Source: Hyphomicrobiales bacterium (GTDB lineage Bacteria > Pseudomonadota > Alphaproteobacteria > Rhizobiales > Rhizobiaceae). Taken from it: a stretch of 64,000 nucleotides of DNA. The position numbers and the translations under genes are program-made. The stretch's first letter is position 1; each line of letters starts with the position of its first letter. Where the stretch lies: assembly GCA_900470965.1 (NCBI GenBank), contig UCCS01000048.1:1-64000 (forward strand), given 5' to 3'. Below, piece by piece: positions 17,703 to 27,569 of the stretch. The notes under the pieces were generated by a model. It did no database searches. It saw only the letters and a list, made by a program, of their open reading frames with translations, and was not told the DNA's origin.

Positions 17703-18551
17703 AAGATTGGCCGCGAGGAAATCGGCGAGCGACCGGCTCTCCGCCGTGAGGCGCATCCTTCCCCTGACGAGTGCGAGTTCGGATGCCGGCTGCGGATCGA
17801 ACCCGTCTGCTGCTCCAAGCCGGCGATGTTCAGGCAGGACGGCATCCGACGGCAGCAGGCTGATGCCGAGGCCTGAGGCGACCGCCGCCTGAACGCCCAT
17901 CAAACCCTGGCTCGTATAGGCGATGCGCCAGCGCCATCCGCTGCGCTCGATGAAGCGGATCGCCCGTTCACGGTAGATGCAGCCGACAGGAAAAACAGCA
18001 AGCGGGACCGGCTCATTCCTCACCGACCGGCGCGTGCTCTCGACCCAGATCAGTTCCTCCTTCCAACTCGCCAGACAGGCACCATCACCGGGTTCCCGCT
18101 TGATCAGTGCCAGATCGATTTCACCCGTATCGAGAAGGCGGCGAAGCTCGACGCTCCAGCCGCTGACGGTGTCGAGCCTAATATGCGGTGAGGCAGCGGA
18201 AAAACCGGAGAGAAGATCGATGAGCCTGCGACCGGCAAAATCCTCGGGAACGCCGAGCCTGACGGTCTTGGGCGCAGCGGGCTTGCGCATGACGTCCATT
18301 GCCTCTTCTGCCGTCGCCAACAGACGTCGGGCATAACTCAAAAGAATTTCGCCCTCCTCCGTCGTCTGGATACCACCCGTCGATTTGTCGCGCAGAAGCA
18401 GGGTGTGGCCGATATTGGCCTCGAGCTTCTTGATCTGCTGGCTGACGGTGGACTGGGTCAGGTGAACACGCTCAGCCGCCCGCGTGAAGCCGCCGGCATC
18501 AACGACCGCTGCGAAGGTCCGGAGAAGATCGAGGTCAAAGGCGAAGCTCAT
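17700..18551 (-). CDS. LysR family transcriptional regulator
   Basis: A 283-aa LysR regulator with an N-terminal winged helix-turn-helix (about residues 3-62, LLRTFAAVVDAGGFTRAAERVHLTQSTVSQQIKKLE) and a substrate-binding domain after it. It is divergent from the HAD/aldolase pair across about 87 bp, the classic layout for a LysR protein that controls the neighbouring genes and itself. The AT-rich stretch near 18570-18595 contains T-N11-A patterns that could be its site. ATG at 18551 is preferred to GTG at 18563 (GGAAA upstream). The inducer is unknown. Confidence 0.9.
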   Translation of the reverse strand: MSFAFDLDLLRTFAAVVDAGGFTRAAERVHLTQSTVSQQIKKLEANIGHTLLLRDKSTGGIQTTEEGEILLSYARRLLATAEEAMDVMRKPAAPKTVRLGVPEDFAGRRLIDLLSGFSAASPHIRLDTVSGWSVELRRLLDTGEIDLALIKREPGDGACLASWKEELIWVESTRRSVRNEPVPLAVFPVGCIYRERAIRFIERSGWRWRIAYTSQGLMGVQAAVASGLGISLLPSDAVLPEHRRLGAADGFDPQPASELALVRGRMRLTAESRSLADFLAANL

Positions 18552-18638
18552 TCGGTTTTCCACTGTCCGTAATTATCACATTTAATTTCTCAATGACGCT
18601 GTTCTTTGTCAACATGAAGCAAATCATGGAGATGAGAG

Positions 18639-19340
18639 ATGACCCTTCCCGGAAACCGACCAACCTGGCTGACCTTCGATTGCTACGGCACGCTGATTCA
18701 ATGGGATGAAGGCCTGCTTGCTGCCATGGGCGCGATCCTGTCAGCCAAAGGCCGCGATATCGACCAGGCCGCCTTCATTGCCGTCTATGACCGCTACGAG
18801 CATGAACTGGAACAGCAAAAGCCGCACCGATCCTTCAGCCAAGTCACGGCTCTCGCATTGGAACTTGCCATGAAGGAGTTCGGCCTGCCATTCCACACCG
18901 CTGATGCCCATCTGCTGACATCCTCTATCGGCCGGATGCCGCCGTTCCCGGAAGTGGTAGAAACGCTCGGCAGGCTGAAAGCTGCCGGTTTCCGGCTTGC
19001 CATTATTTCCAATACGGACGACGCGATCATTGCCGGCAATGTCGCGCAGCTCGGCGGTTTCGTCGACCGGGTGATCACCGCGGAGCAGGCGGAAGCCTAT
19101 AAGCCCTCGCCGCAAATCTTCCGGCACGCCTGGAAAACGCTCGGCATCGGCATGGATGATCTCGTGCATATCTGCGCCAGCCCGCATCTTGACCTTGCCG
19201 CCGCGCGAGAACTCGGTTTTCGTGCGATCTGGGTTGATCGTGGCACGGGACGGAAACCGCTCAGCGACTACCGCCCCAACGAGATCGTGCCCACGCTCGA
19301 CAAGGTACCCGGTCTTTTTGCCGCACACGGCTGGATGTAA
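18639..19340 (+). CDS. HAD hydrolase, haloacid dehalogenase type II
   Basis: A 233-aa HAD superfamily hydrolase closest to L-2-haloacid dehalogenases. Motif I is FDCYGTL with nucleophile D14; motif II is ISNTDD; motif III Lys lies in AEAYKPSP; the acidic motif IV lies in the HLDLAAARELGF stretch. GGAGATGAGAG precedes the ATG. It is followed after 22 bp by a class II aldolase and is divergent from LysR, so it probably belongs to a small catabolic unit. The true substrate may be a phosphorylated sugar or acid rather than a haloacid. Confidence 0.88.
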   Translation: MTLPGNRPTWLTFDCYGTLIQWDEGLLAAMGAILSAKGRDIDQAAFIAVYDRYEHELEQQKPHRSFSQVTALALELAMKEFGLPFHTADAHLLTSSIGRMPPFPEVVETLGRLKAAGFRLAIISNTDDAIIAGNVAQLGGFVDRVITAEQAEAYKPSPQIFRHAWKTLGIGMDDLVHICASPHLDLAAARELGFRAIWVDRGTGRKPLSDYRPNEIVPTLDKVPGLFAAHGWM

Positions 19341-19362
19341 TTGACGCGATAGGAGACAAGAC

Positions 19363-20154
19363 ATGGCCCATGAACTGAACCTGGCGAAGGGACAGCCGGC
19401 GATATTGCGCAATCTGCCGCTCGATACCGACGAGATCTGGCAGGCGCGTGTCGATCTCGCGGCGTGCCTTCGAATGGCGGCGCGGCTCGGGCTTGAGGAA
19501 GGCATCTGCAACCATTTCTCGGCAGTCGTGCCCGGCCATCCCGATCTCTTTCTCGTCAACAGGCTCGGCTGGGCCTTTCAGGAGGCAACGGCTTCATCGC
19601 TGCTGATCTGCGATTTTGAAGGCAACGTCATTGCCGGCGACGGCGTGCCAGAGGCAACAGCCTTCTTCATCCATGCCCGCCTGCACAAGATGTCGCCGCG
19701 CGTCGGTGCGGCCTTCCACACGCATATGCCGAATGCGACAGCGCTCAGCATGGTCGAGGGCGATCCCTTCATCTGGGCTGGACAGACGTCACTGAAGTTC
19801 TATGGCCGCGTCGCCGTCGACGAGAACTATAGTGGACTGGCGCTCGATGAACGTGAGGGCGACAGGATCGCAGCCGTGCTCGGCGACAAGGACATCCTGT
19901 TCATGAAGAACCATGGCGTCATGGTCTGCGCGCCAAACATCGCCGAAGCCTGGGACGATCTCTATTATCTGGAGCGCGCCGCAGAGGTTCAACTCAAGGC
20001 GATGAGCACCGGACGCCGGCTGGTGCCGGTATCAGAAGAGATTGCTGAACAGGCGGCAAAGCAGATGCGTGAAGGCGATCCGGAAAGTGCCCGCCTGCAT
20101 CTCGAAAGCGTCAGGCGCGTTCTCGACCGGCAGGCGCCCGAATATCGGACCTAG
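19363..20154 (+). CDS. Class II aldolase/adducin family protein
   Basis: A 263-aa zinc-dependent class II aldolase/adducin domain protein. Metal ligands are suggested by the pair in FHTHMPNATAL and a third His in MKNHGVMV; the acidic catalytic residue precedes them. AGGAGAC lies 7 nt before the ATG. It forms a two-gene unit with the HAD hydrolase under the divergent LysR gene. Aldol cleavage of a sugar-phosphate-like compound is expected from the family, but the substrate cannot be read from the sequence. Confidence 0.9.
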   Translation: MAHELNLAKGQPAILRNLPLDTDEIWQARVDLAACLRMAARLGLEEGICNHFSAVVPGHPDLFLVNRLGWAFQEATASSLLICDFEGNVIAGDGVPEATAFFIHARLHKMSPRVGAAFHTHMPNATALSMVEGDPFIWAGQTSLKFYGRVAVDENYSGLALDEREGDRIAAVLGDKDILFMKNHGVMVCAPNIAEAWDDLYYLERAAEVQLKAMSTGRRLVPVSEEIAEQAAKQMREGDPESARLHLESVRRVLDRQAPEYRT

Positions 20155-20161
20155 GCCTCGC

Positions 20162-21319
20162 CTATTTCAGCCATACGCCGATGCGCTCTACCGCTTCGGC
20201 GATCTCGGCTTCTGAACCGGCATAGGACATGCGGAGCGTACGCGGTCCTTCCACCGGATCGAAATCGAGGCCGGGCGTGGCGGCGACGTTGATTTCCGCC
20301 AACATGCGGCGCGCGAAATCCATGCTGTCATTGGTGAAGCGCGATACGTCGACATAGGCGTAGAAGGCGCCATCCATGGGCGACGCCGGTGCAAGGCCGA
20401 TCTTCGGCAGCCGGTCGAGCAGCAGTTCGCGATTGGCGGCATAACTTGCCTTGACGCGATCCAGTTCCTCGCTGGCGCCGAGCGCTGCCGTGGCTGCGAT
20501 CTGCGAAAGCTCCGGCGGCGAAATATAGAGGCTCTGGGCGACGCGCTCGATCGGGCGCACCAGCCGCTCAGGCAGCACCATCCAACCGATGCGCCAGCCG
20601 GTCATGCAATAGTATTTAGAGAAGGAGTTGATGACGATCGCCTCGTCCGTCAGCTCCAGCGCGCTCGTCTCTTCGCCTGCGAAGGTGAGGCCGTGATAAA
20701 TCTCGTCGGAGATGAAGGCGATGTCATTGGCATCGCAATAGGCGGCAAGCGCCTTCAGGCCTTCGCGGCCGGTCACCGTGCCGGTCGGATTTGCAGGGCT
20801 TGCAAGCAGCACGCCCTTCAGCTTCACGCCCTTTTCCTTCTGGATCGCTTCGAGGCTTTCGGGCGTCAGCGTGAAATGCGTTTCTGATGTGACGGGCACT
20901 TCGACCACATTGAGGCCGAGGGCACCGAGGATGTTGCGATAGGCAGGATAGCCCGGCCGGGCAATGGCAACCGCATCGCCGGCATCAAAAAGCGACAGGA
21001 AGGCGAGATTGAAGGCCGCCGACGAGCCGGTTGTGATGGCAATGCGGACGGGATCGATCTCAAGGCCGTGGCGATCGCGATAGTGCCAGGCGAGCGCATG
21101 TTTCAGCAGCGCTGTGCCGAGCGCATCCGTATAGCCGATCCGCCCCTCGGCAAGCGCTGTGCGGGCGGCCTCAAGGGCTGCCTGGGGAGCTGGATGCGAG
21201 GGCTGGCCGACAGCCATGGAAATGACGGGGTGACCGCCTGCCCGTCTCTTCGTCGCTTCGGCCAGAACATCCATGGCGTGGAATGGTTCGACTTCGCTGC
21301 GTTTCGATATGGAAAACAC
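20162..21319 (-). CDS. PLP-dependent aminotransferase class I/II
   Basis: A 385-aa fold-type I aminotransferase. The PLP Lys lies in NSFSKYYCMTGWRIGWM, with ASPANPTGT and ISDEIYHGL as the Asn and Asp/Tyr segments. It is convergent with the aldolase gene (8 bp apart). A GTG at 21319 is chosen with AGGAAG 5 nt upstream; a second GTG lies at 21325, and the open frame to 21505 has no family similarity. Aspartate/aromatic transaminases share this architecture; substrate not assigned. Confidence 0.88.
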   Translation of the reverse strand: MFSISKRSEVEPFHAMDVLAEATKRRAGGHPVISMAVGQPSHPAPQAALEAARTALAEGRIGYTDALGTALLKHALAWHYRDRHGLEIDPVRIAITTGSSAAFNLAFLSLFDAGDAVAIARPGYPAYRNILGALGLNVVEVPVTSETHFTLTPESLEAIQKEKGVKLKGVLLASPANPTGTVTGREGLKALAAYCDANDIAFISDEIYHGLTFAGEETSALELTDEAIVINSFSKYYCMTGWRIGWMVLPERLVRPIERVAQSLYISPPELSQIAATAALGASEELDRVKASYAANRELLLDRLPKIGLAPASPMDGAFYAYVDVSRFTNDSMDFARRMLAEINVAATPGLDFDPVEGPRTLRMSYAGSEAEIAEAVERIGVWLK

Positions 21320-21525
21320 GATCACTTCCTGCCTGGCTTCAGATAAAGGCCAGACAATTGCCGCAATAATCGGCTCATCACAATCCCGCGAGGGCTTGGA
21401 TCGGAGGAAAATTCCTGTTTGATGGCGGCCCGACGCGCCGTAATTTGATGCGGACGCATCCAAGCCCATTAACCCGGCGATGGTATTTTTCGTTCGAAAA
21501 CCCATCAGTCGACGACGAGGATACC

Positions 21526-22284
21526 ATGGCCTTCTTCTCCAAAACGCTCACCGCGCTGGTGCTTGCAGCCTCCATCGCCCTTCCGGCTCAGGCATTTGCA
21601 TTCGACGACCAGCAGAAGAAGGAACTGGGTGAATTCATCAAGCAGTATCTGATCGAAAATCCGGAGATCATGCTCGAGGTGCAGGATGCGCTGCAGAAAA
21701 AGCAGCAGATGGCCCAGCAGGTGAAGGCGACCATGGCCATCGAGAACAATACCGACGGCATCTTCGATTCCAAGAATGACGTGACACTCGGCAACCCGAA
21801 GGGCGATGTCACCGTCGTCGAGTTCTTCGACTATAACTGCACCTATTGCCGTCACGCCCTGCCCGACATGCAGGCGCTCCTGAAGAAGGACAAGAATGTG
21901 CGCTTCGTGCTGAAGGAGTTCCCGATTCTCGGACCGGATTCGGTCGCGGCACATCGCGTGGCAGATGCCTTCCGCCGGCTTGCGCCTGAAAAGTACAGCG
22001 ATTTCCACGTCGCGCTACTCGGCAGCGACGGCCGCGCCTCCGAGGATACCGCAATCCAGGTCGCCTCCTCTCTCGGCGTCAGCGAAGACAAGATTCGCGC
22101 GGAGATGAAAAAGAGCCCGAACGATGACATCGTGCAGGCGACCTATCAGCTCGCCGCCAATCTCGGCATCAGCGGTACACCGTCCTATGTGATCGGCAAC
22201 GAAATGGTGCCCGGCGCCGTCGGCATCGACGATCTTGAAGCCAAGGTGAAGAACATGCGGGCCTGCGGCAAGACGAGCTGCTGA
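21526..22284 (+). CDS. DsbA family periplasmic thiol oxidoreductase
   Basis: A 252-aa exported thioredoxin-fold protein. Residues 1-25 form a signal peptide (QAFA before FDDQQ). The N-terminal helix (FIKQYLIENPEIMLEVQDAL) is typical of the ScsC/Com1-like DsbA subfamily and may promote trimer formation. The active site is CTYC, about residue 105, and the cis-Pro loop is GISGTPSYVIG. It probably oxidises or isomerises disulfides in the periplasm. GAGG lies upstream of the ATG, which the signal peptide confirms. Confidence 0.92.
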   Translation: MAFFSKTLTALVLAASIALPAQAFAFDDQQKKELGEFIKQYLIENPEIMLEVQDALQKKQQMAQQVKATMAIENNTDGIFDSKNDVTLGNPKGDVTVVEFFDYNCTYCRHALPDMQALLKKDKNVRFVLKEFPILGPDSVAAHRVADAFRRLAPEKYSDFHVALLGSDGRASEDTAIQVASSLGVSEDKIRAEMKKSPNDDIVQATYQLAANLGISGTPSYVIGNEMVPGAVGIDDLEAKVKNMRACGKTSC

Positions 22285-22481
22285 ACCCGCGCTCATCAAA
22301 TCGCCTAAATCGAAGCGTTTCAGCCATGTGGACAAACATGGCGCGACGTCCCTTGCCGATTCTGTAAGGGCTTTCAATAAGCCCGCGTGGAGTCTATAGG
22401 TGGCGCTCGCGCATTCCCGTGCCTTTGCTGCCGATAGGCTGGCACAGGACGCGATGAATACAGTGAACCGCGTAGCGGTCG

Positions 22482-22502
22482 CTTGATCCCGAGAGGATCA
22501 AG
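22482..22502. repeat. Inverted repeat upstream of aroQ
   Basis: CTTGATCC, five bases, GGATCAAG, ending 26 bp before the aroQ start codon, inside the probable 5' leader. It could be an operator or a leader hairpin; no T-run follows. Confidence 0.35.
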
Positions 22503-22528
22503 AGCCGGTGCGCCAAACGGAACATTCG

Positions 22529-22966
22529 ATGACGCAAACGATTTTTGTCCTGAACGGGCCCAACCTGAATATGCTGGGCAAGCGAGAACCTGGCATCTAT
22601 GGCGGCAAGACGCTCAAGGACATAGAGGCGGACTGCAAGGCTGCGGGCCGCGAACTCGGCTTCGACATCGATTTCCGCCAAAGCAATCACGAAGGCACGC
22701 TGGTGGACTGGTTCCACGAAGCGGATGAAAAGGCCATCGGCGTTGCCATCAATGCAGGCGCCTATACGCATACGTCGGTCGCGCTGCATGATGCGATCCG
22801 TGCCATTTCCATTCCCGTCATCGAGCTCCACATATCCAACGTGCACGCGCGGGAAGAATTCCGCCACAAGTCGATGATCGCACCCGCATGCAAGGGCGTG
22901 ATCTGCGGCTTCGGGCCTCATAGCTACATCCTGGCGCTGCACGCGCTGAAGAACATCACGGCATAA
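22529..22966 (+). CDS. aroQ: 3-Dehydroquinate dehydratase, type II
   Basis: Catalyses the third step of the shikimate pathway, 3-dehydroquinate to 3-dehydroshikimate. The 145-aa protein has all type II signatures: LNGPNLNMLGKREPGIYG with the catalytic Tyr, NAGAYTHTSVALHDAI, and HISNVHAREEFRHKS with the catalytic His. It starts the aroQ-accB-accC-aat series on the plus strand, with 21 bp to accB. This order is conserved in alphaproteobacteria. A GTG at 22508 in frame is less likely, since the family starts at the ATG. Confidence 0.96.
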   Translation: MTQTIFVLNGPNLNMLGKREPGIYGGKTLKDIEADCKAAGRELGFDIDFRQSNHEGTLVDWFHEADEKAIGVAINAGAYTHTSVALHDAIRAISIPVIELHISNVHAREEFRHKSMIAPACKGVICGFGPHSYILALHALKNITA

Positions 22967-22987
22967 GAAGAAGACAGGGCAACACTC

Positions 22988-23458
22988 ATGGCTGAAAAGA
23001 AATCCGGTATCGATCAGGCACTGATCCGCGATCTCGCCAACATCCTAAAGGACACGGATCTGACCGAGATCGAAGTCGAACAGGAAGATCTGCGTATCCG
23101 CGTTTCGCGCGCAGGCACGCCCCAGTACATCCAGGCACCGATCGCAGGCCCTGCCTATGCGGCGCCTGCAGCGATCGCAGCAGCCCCGGCCGCCGCCGCT
23201 CCGGTAGCAGCCGGCCGTAACCCGGCCAATACGGTGAACGCACCAATGGTCGGCACGGTCTATATGGCTCCGGCACCGGGCGCGCGCGCGTTCATCGAAG
23301 TTGGCGCCACCGTCAAGGAAGGCCAGACGCTCCTCATCATCGAAGCGATGAAGACGATGAACCAGATCCCCTCGCCGAAATCCGGCAAGGTCACGGAAAT
23401 CCTTGTCGAAGACGGTTCGCCCGTCGAATACGGCCAGCTGCTCGTCGTCGTCGAATAA
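22988..23458 (+). CDS. accB: Biotin carboxyl carrier protein of acetyl-CoA carboxylase
   Basis: BCCP carries the carboxybiotin between the biotin carboxylase and the carboxyltransferase for malonyl-CoA synthesis. It has 156 aa: an N-terminal helix (about 1-45), an Ala/Pro-rich linker (about 50-80) and a biotinyl domain (about 83-156) with the biotinylation motif EAMKTMNQI at K122. It is 10 bp upstream of accC, with which it forms the AccBC complex. Confidence 0.97.
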   Translation: MAEKKSGIDQALIRDLANILKDTDLTEIEVEQEDLRIRVSRAGTPQYIQAPIAGPAYAAPAAIAAAPAAAAPVAAGRNPANTVNAPMVGTVYMAPAPGARAFIEVGATVKEGQTLLIIEAMKTMNQIPSPKSGKVTEILVEDGSPVEYGQLLVVVE

Positions 23459-23468
23459 GGCTTTGCCA

Positions 23469-24809
23469 ATGATTTCGAAGATCCTCATAGCCAATCGTGG
23501 CGAGATCGCCCTTCGCGTGCTGCGCGCCTGCAAGGAGCTCGGCATTGCAAGCGTTGCCGTGCATTCGACGGCCGATGCCGACGCCATGCATGTGCGCCTT
23601 GCCGATGAGAGTGTGTGCATCGGCCCGCCGCCGTCGCGCGAAAGCTATCTCAATATTCATCAGATCGTCGCAGCCTGCGAAATCACCGGCGCTGACGCCG
23701 TGCATCCGGGTTATGGCTTCCTGTCGGAAAATGCCAAGTTCGCCGATATTCTCGAAGCGCACGGCATTACCTTTATCGGCCCGACGGCGGAACATATCCG
23801 CATCATGGGCGACAAGATCACCGCCAAGACCACGGCCCAGGAACTCGGCATCCCGGTCGTTCCCGGCTCCGATGGCGAAGTGAAGACCGAAGAGGATGCA
23901 CTGAAGACGGCAGCCGAAATCGGCTATCCGGTGCTGATCAAGGCAACGGCCGGCGGCGGCGGGCGCGGCATGAAAGTTGCCAAGACCGAGGCCGACCTGA
24001 TCGAGGCATGGTCGACGGCCCGCACCGAAGCGGCCGCTGCCTTCGGCAATGACGCCGTCTACATGGAAAAGTATCTCGAAAAGCCACGCCACATCGAAAT
24101 CCAGGTGTTCGGCGACGGCGAAGGCAATGCAGTCCATCTCGGCGAACGCGACTGCTCGCTGCAGCGCCGTCACCAGAAGGTCTGGGAAGAAGCCAACTCG
24201 CCTGCCCTCAATGTCGAGCAGCGCATGAAGATCGGCCAGATCTGCGCAGACGCCATGATGAAGCTGAAATATCGCGGCGCCGGCACGATCGAGTTCCTCT
24301 ACGAAAACGGCGAGTTCTATTTCATCGAAATGAACACCCGTCTGCAGGTGGAACATCCGGTCACCGAGGCCATCACCGGCATCGACCTCGTGCATGAGCA
24401 GATCCGCGTTGCCTCCGGCGGCGGGCTCTCGGTCACGCAGGATGAAGTACACTTCCACGGCCACGCCATCGAATGCCGCATCAATGCCGAGGACGCACGC
24501 ACCTTCGTGCCCTCGCCCGGCACGATCACGCATTTCCATGCACCGGGCGGACTTGGCGTGCGCATCGATTCGGGCGCCTATCAGGGCTACAAGATCCCGC
24601 CTTACTACGACAGCCTCATCGGCAAGCTGATCGTGCATGGCCGTACGCGTGTCGAATGCATGATGCGCCTGCGCCGCGCGCTCGATGAATTTGTCGTTGA
24701 CGGAATCAAGACGACGCTGCCACTGTTCCAGGATCTCGTTTCCAACCAGGATATCGCCAATGGCGACTATGATATCCATTGGCTGGAAAAGTATCTCGCC
24801 AACGGCTGA
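23469..24809 (+). CDS. accC: Biotin carboxylase of acetyl-CoA carboxylase
   Basis: ATP-dependent carboxylation of the biotin on BCCP. At 446 aa it has the N-terminal biotin carboxylase domain ([17 protein letters not shown]), the ATP-grasp domain with the glycine-rich [12 protein letters not shown] and the catalytic stretch [16 protein letters not shown], and the C-terminal domain (ECRINAED). The ATG at 23469 matches the family start exactly; the frame is open into accB. Confidence 0.97.
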   Translation: MISKILIANRGEIALRVLRACKELGIASVAVHSTADADAMHVRLADESVCIGPPPSRESYLNIHQIVAACEITGADAVHPGYGFLSENAKFADILEAHGITFIGPTAEHIRIMGDKITAKTTAQELGIPVVPGSDGEVKTEEDALKTAAEIGYPVLIKATAGGGGRGMKVAKTEADLIEAWSTARTEAAAAFGNDAVYMEKYLEKPRHIEIQVFGDGEGNAVHLGERDCSLQRRHQKVWEEANSPALNVEQRMKIGQICADAMMKLKYRGAGTIEFLYENGEFYFIEMNTRLQVEHPVTEAITGIDLVHEQIRVASGGGLSVTQDEVHFHGHAIECRINAEDARTFVPSPGTITHFHAPGGLGVRIDSGAYQGYKIPPYYDSLIGKLIVHGRTRVECMMRLRRALDEFVVDGIKTTLPLFQDLVSNQDIANGDYDIHWLEKYLANG

Positions 24810-24828
24810 TCGGCAGCACAGGACAGGA

Positions 24829-25446
24829 ATGGCAGGAGCGCGCAGGAAATCACCAGGTATCACACCGGAGATCCTCCTGCGCGCCTATTCGATTGGCCTT
24901 TTTCCGATGGCCGAGTCCGCCGACGATCCGGAGATATTCTGGGTCGAGCCTGATGTCCGCGGTGTCCTTCCGCTGGGCGATCGTTTTCACGTTTCCAAAA
25001 GCCTTCGAAAGACGATCAAGCAGAGGCCCTTCGACATCCGCCTCAACAGCGATTTCGATGCCGTGATCACCGCTTGCGCGCAGGAAACATCCGACCGCCC
25101 AAGTACCTGGATCAACGAGACCATCAGGACACTCTATTCCGCCCTACACCGCATGGGCCACGCCCATTCCGTCGAAGCCTGGGATGGTGATGAATTGGTC
25201 GGCGGGCTCTACGGCGTGTCGCTTGGCTCCGCCTTCTTCGGGGAAAGCATGTTCTCGCGGCGCACCGATGCTTCGAAAATCTGTCTCGTGCATCTAGTCG
25301 AGCATTTGCGCCAGAAACATTTCACCCTGCTCGACACGCAATTCACGACTGAGCATCTGAAGACATTCGGTGCCATTGACGTGCCTAAAGCGGACTATGC
25401 GCTACTGCTCGCCGCTGCAATGGAATCGCCGCATCTCGCGTTCTAG
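24829..25446 (+). CDS. aat: Leucyl/phenylalanyl-tRNA-protein transferase
   Basis: Adds Leu or Phe from aminoacyl-tRNA to N-terminal Lys or Arg residues, marking proteins for ClpAP through the N-end rule. The 205-aa protein shows the family pattern: [45 protein letters not shown] and FFGESMFS, and [25 protein letters not shown] lies before the ATG. It is 19 bp after accC and probably in the same transcript. Confidence 0.96.
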   Translation: MAGARRKSPGITPEILLRAYSIGLFPMAESADDPEIFWVEPDVRGVLPLGDRFHVSKSLRKTIKQRPFDIRLNSDFDAVITACAQETSDRPSTWINETIRTLYSALHRMGHAHSVEAWDGDELVGGLYGVSLGSAFFGESMFSRRTDASKICLVHLVEHLRQKHFTLLDTQFTTEHLKTFGAIDVPKADYALLLAAAMESPHLAF

Positions 25447-25472
25447 GGAACGATTATTCCGTCAGAAAAAGC

Positions 25473-25913
25473 TTATTTCGCGCCGGCGCTGTCCGGAGGC
25501 GGGACGTCGGAGTTCTGCTTGCAGTCTTTTAGCCAGACGTCATAGATCGGATGCTCGACGGCGTTGAGGCCGGGGCTGTCGGCAAACATCCAGCCGGTGA
25601 AGATGCGGCGGATCTTGCGGTCGAGCGTGATCTCGTCGACTTCGACGAAACCATCGATCTTCTGGGCTTCCGACTGATCGCGCGAATAACAGGCCTTCGG
25701 CGTCACCTGCAGGGCGCCGAACTGGACCGTTTCGTTGACATAGACGTCGAAAGTGGTGATACGGCCGGTGATCTTGTCGAGGCCAGAGAAGACGGCGACC
25801 GGATTGTCGATGCGGGCAGCCTGTGCCTGATTGGAAAGAAGCCCGGCGGAAAGCGCCAATAGCGATACAGCTCCCGCAGCCGGCAGGACCGTGTTTCGCA
25901 GGGAAAGCTTCAT
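25473..25913 (-). CDS. DUF2155 family secreted protein
   Basis: A 146-aa exported protein of the alphaproteobacterial DUF2155 family, function unknown. The signal peptide covers about residues 1-32 (NQAQA before ARID). The mature domain has the family blocks FSGLDKITGRITTFDVYVNETVQFG, two conserved Cys (KACYSRD and LKDCKQN), and FTGWMFADSPGLNAVEHPIYDVWL. The ATG at 25913 has GGAGACGGG upstream. It lies 117 bp downstream of NDUFA12 on the same strand; this gene pair is common in Rhizobiales. Confidence 0.9.
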   Translation of the reverse strand: MKLSLRNTVLPAAGAVSLLALSAGLLSNQAQAARIDNPVAVFSGLDKITGRITTFDVYVNETVQFGALQVTPKACYSRDQSEAQKIDGFVEVDEITLDRKIRRIFTGWMFADSPGLNAVEHPIYDVWLKDCKQNSDVPPPDSAGAK

Positions 25914-26030
25914 ATCTACCCGTCTCCAGCACATATCAGGTTCATGGCCGCAGCGATTGCGGCCAACCTGCGGGTAAAGGTCAATTGTGGCCAAAGCGCG
26001 GGGCAGAACCCGCCATCAGATGCTTGACGC

Positions 26031-26426
26031 TCAGTTGCCCGGCGTCCAGGCGTCGTAGTCACCGGTCACGCGCGGACGTTCGCCGGCAACCGAGAGCGAG
26101 CCCGGCGGACGGTAAGCCTGCGGCGAACCGGTCGGGTTGGCGCGGTGCGGCTTCTGCCATTCCTTAGCGACGTAGGTTTCCTTGGACGGAGGAACATCGG
26201 TGCGGTGATGCATCCAGCCGTGCCAGCCCGGAGGAATGGCGGAAGCTTCGGCGTAACCCTTGTAAATCACCCAGCGCTTCGGCAGGCCGTAGGAGGAAAG
26301 ACCGCCTTCGTAATAGACATTGCCCAACTCGTCTTCACCAACGCGCTTGAAGCCGCGAAGGGCGAAGAGCGTGCCGAAAGTGTAATTGTTCCACCAGGTG
26401 AAGGTGTGCAACAGGAACTTGATCAT
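26031..26426 (-). CDS. Complex I accessory subunit NDUFA12-like
   Basis: A 131-aa homologue of NDUFA12 (B17.2), an accessory subunit at the peripheral arm of NADH:ubiquinone oxidoreductase. Family features: LLHTFTWWNNYTFGTLFALRGFKRVGEDELGNVYYE, RWVIYKGYAEASAIPPGWHGWMHH, and the AYRPPGSLS tail. GAGGAAAAG precedes the ATG. It is one of several supernumerary subunits that alphaproteobacteria share with mitochondria; another, NDUFS4-like, is near the left end of this window. Confidence 0.93.
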   Translation of the reverse strand: MIKFLLHTFTWWNNYTFGTLFALRGFKRVGEDELGNVYYEGGLSSYGLPKRWVIYKGYAEASAIPPGWHGWMHHRTDVPPSKETYVAKEWQKPHRANPTGSPQAYRPPGSLSVAGERPRVTGDYDAWTPGN

Positions 26427-26528
26427 GTCTTTTCCTCGTGGCCGCAGGACGCGGACGAAAGCAGATAGGCTTTTTCGCTTATGCCGCCGCCAAGCCGAAT
26501 TGTCCAGTGATTCCCGCCGAAACTACGG

Positions 26529-26996
26529 TCATTTCAGAGCCATCTTGAAACCGAGATGCGACGGCTTGAAGCCCAGTCTTTCGTAGAAACGATGGGCATC
26601 CTTGCGTACCGCATTCGATGTCAGTTGGACGAGCCGTACGCCGCGACCTTTCGCCTCGGCAACGGCAAATTCGATCATCCGCGCACCGATGCCCTGCCCC
26701 CGCATATCGGAGCGCGTCTGCACCGCCTCAATGATCATGGCGGATGAGCCGCGTGCATTGAGCGAGGTGGTGATCATCGTCTGAAAGGTGCCGACGACGT
26801 CACCGTCCCGTTCGGCAACATACAGCGTCTGGTTGGGAGACGCAGCGATCCCCGCAAAGGCGCGGGCGTACTCCGGATAGGCCTCCGGATCACTCGTATC
26901 CCCATGGCCGCCGAGCTGATCGGCAGCAAACATGGCGATCAAAGCCGGCAGATCGGCTTCACGTGCTTCGCGGATGATAATGTCGCCGGATGCCAT
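26529..26996 (-). CDS. GNAT family N-acetyltransferase
   Basis: A 155-aa single GNAT domain. The acetyl-CoA loop is RSDMRGQGIGARMIEFAV (about 105-122), followed by LTSNAVRKDAHRFYERLGF, the usual C-terminal signature. Its ATG lies 1 bp beyond the stop of the second GNAT gene (TGATATG), so the two are translationally coupled. The substrate is unknown. Confidence 0.88.
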   Translation of the reverse strand: MASGDIIIREAREADLPALIAMFAADQLGGHGDTSDPEAYPEYARAFAGIAASPNQTLYVAERDGDVVGTFQTMITTSLNARGSSAMIIEAVQTRSDMRGQGIGARMIEFAVAEAKGRGVRLVQLTSNAVRKDAHRFYERLGFKPSHLGFKMALK

Positions 26997-26997
26997 A

Positions 26998-27504
26998 TCA
27001 GTGGAGCTCGAGCGCTTTCTCGAAAACCAGCGTCGGAACGCCGGACTGGCCGGGGCCACTGTTCTCATTGCGTCCGGCTTCGACGAAACCGAGCCGGGTG
27101 TAGAAATGGATGGCTTCGTGGTTCTGAACCTCGACTTCCAGCCGCATGATTTCCGCATCCGGAAAACAGGTCTCAAGCTCCGCGAAGATATCGCGGCCGA
27201 TGCCCTGGCGCTGCAGATCCGGCTTTACATAGAGGAGATGCAGCATGACAGTCTTCGTCATCTCGGATGACATGGCCGCATAGCCCATGCCGCCAATATT
27301 CCGACCGTCATCGGCAACGAGGAATTCGGCATTCTTCTTCGTCAGCCGCGCCTTCAGCGCAGCCGGCGAAAAGAGATGAGCGATCAGTTCTTTGACCTTC
27401 GCAACGCCATGGCTTGCATCATAGGCCGCATGGAAACTCTCGACCAGCAGGGCGCGGACCTTCTCCAGATCGCGCTCGCCAGCCGTTCGGACGAAATAAA
27501 CCAA
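26998..27504 (-). CDS. GNAT family N-acetyltransferase
   Basis: A 168-aa GNAT protein with the acetyl-CoA binding loop DLQRQGIGRDIF and the EVQNHEAIHFYTRLGF C-terminal block. A TTG start at 27504 is chosen because GGGAGAAGG stands just upstream; the frame is open to 27546 without a better site. It is 65 bp downstream of gatB and probably read through from it. The substrate is unknown. Confidence 0.85.
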   Translation of the reverse strand: MVYFVRTAGERDLEKVRALLVESFHAAYDASHGVAKVKELIAHLFSPAALKARLTKKNAEFLVADDGRNIGGMGYAAMSSEMTKTVMLHLLYVKPDLQRQGIGRDIFAELETCFPDAEIMRLEVEVQNHEAIHFYTRLGFVEAGRNENSGPGQSGVPTLVFEKALELH

Positions 27505-27569
27505 GACCTTCTCCCTACGGTATCGGTCTTCCGAACACCGCTCCACGCTGTTTGGCCGAGGCCGTTGGC

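Noticed and set aside
23391-24863. Minus-strand frame of about 490 codons opposite accC
   Set aside because: Mirror of a strongly conserved gene; composition skewed to His, Arg, Asp and no domain is seen.
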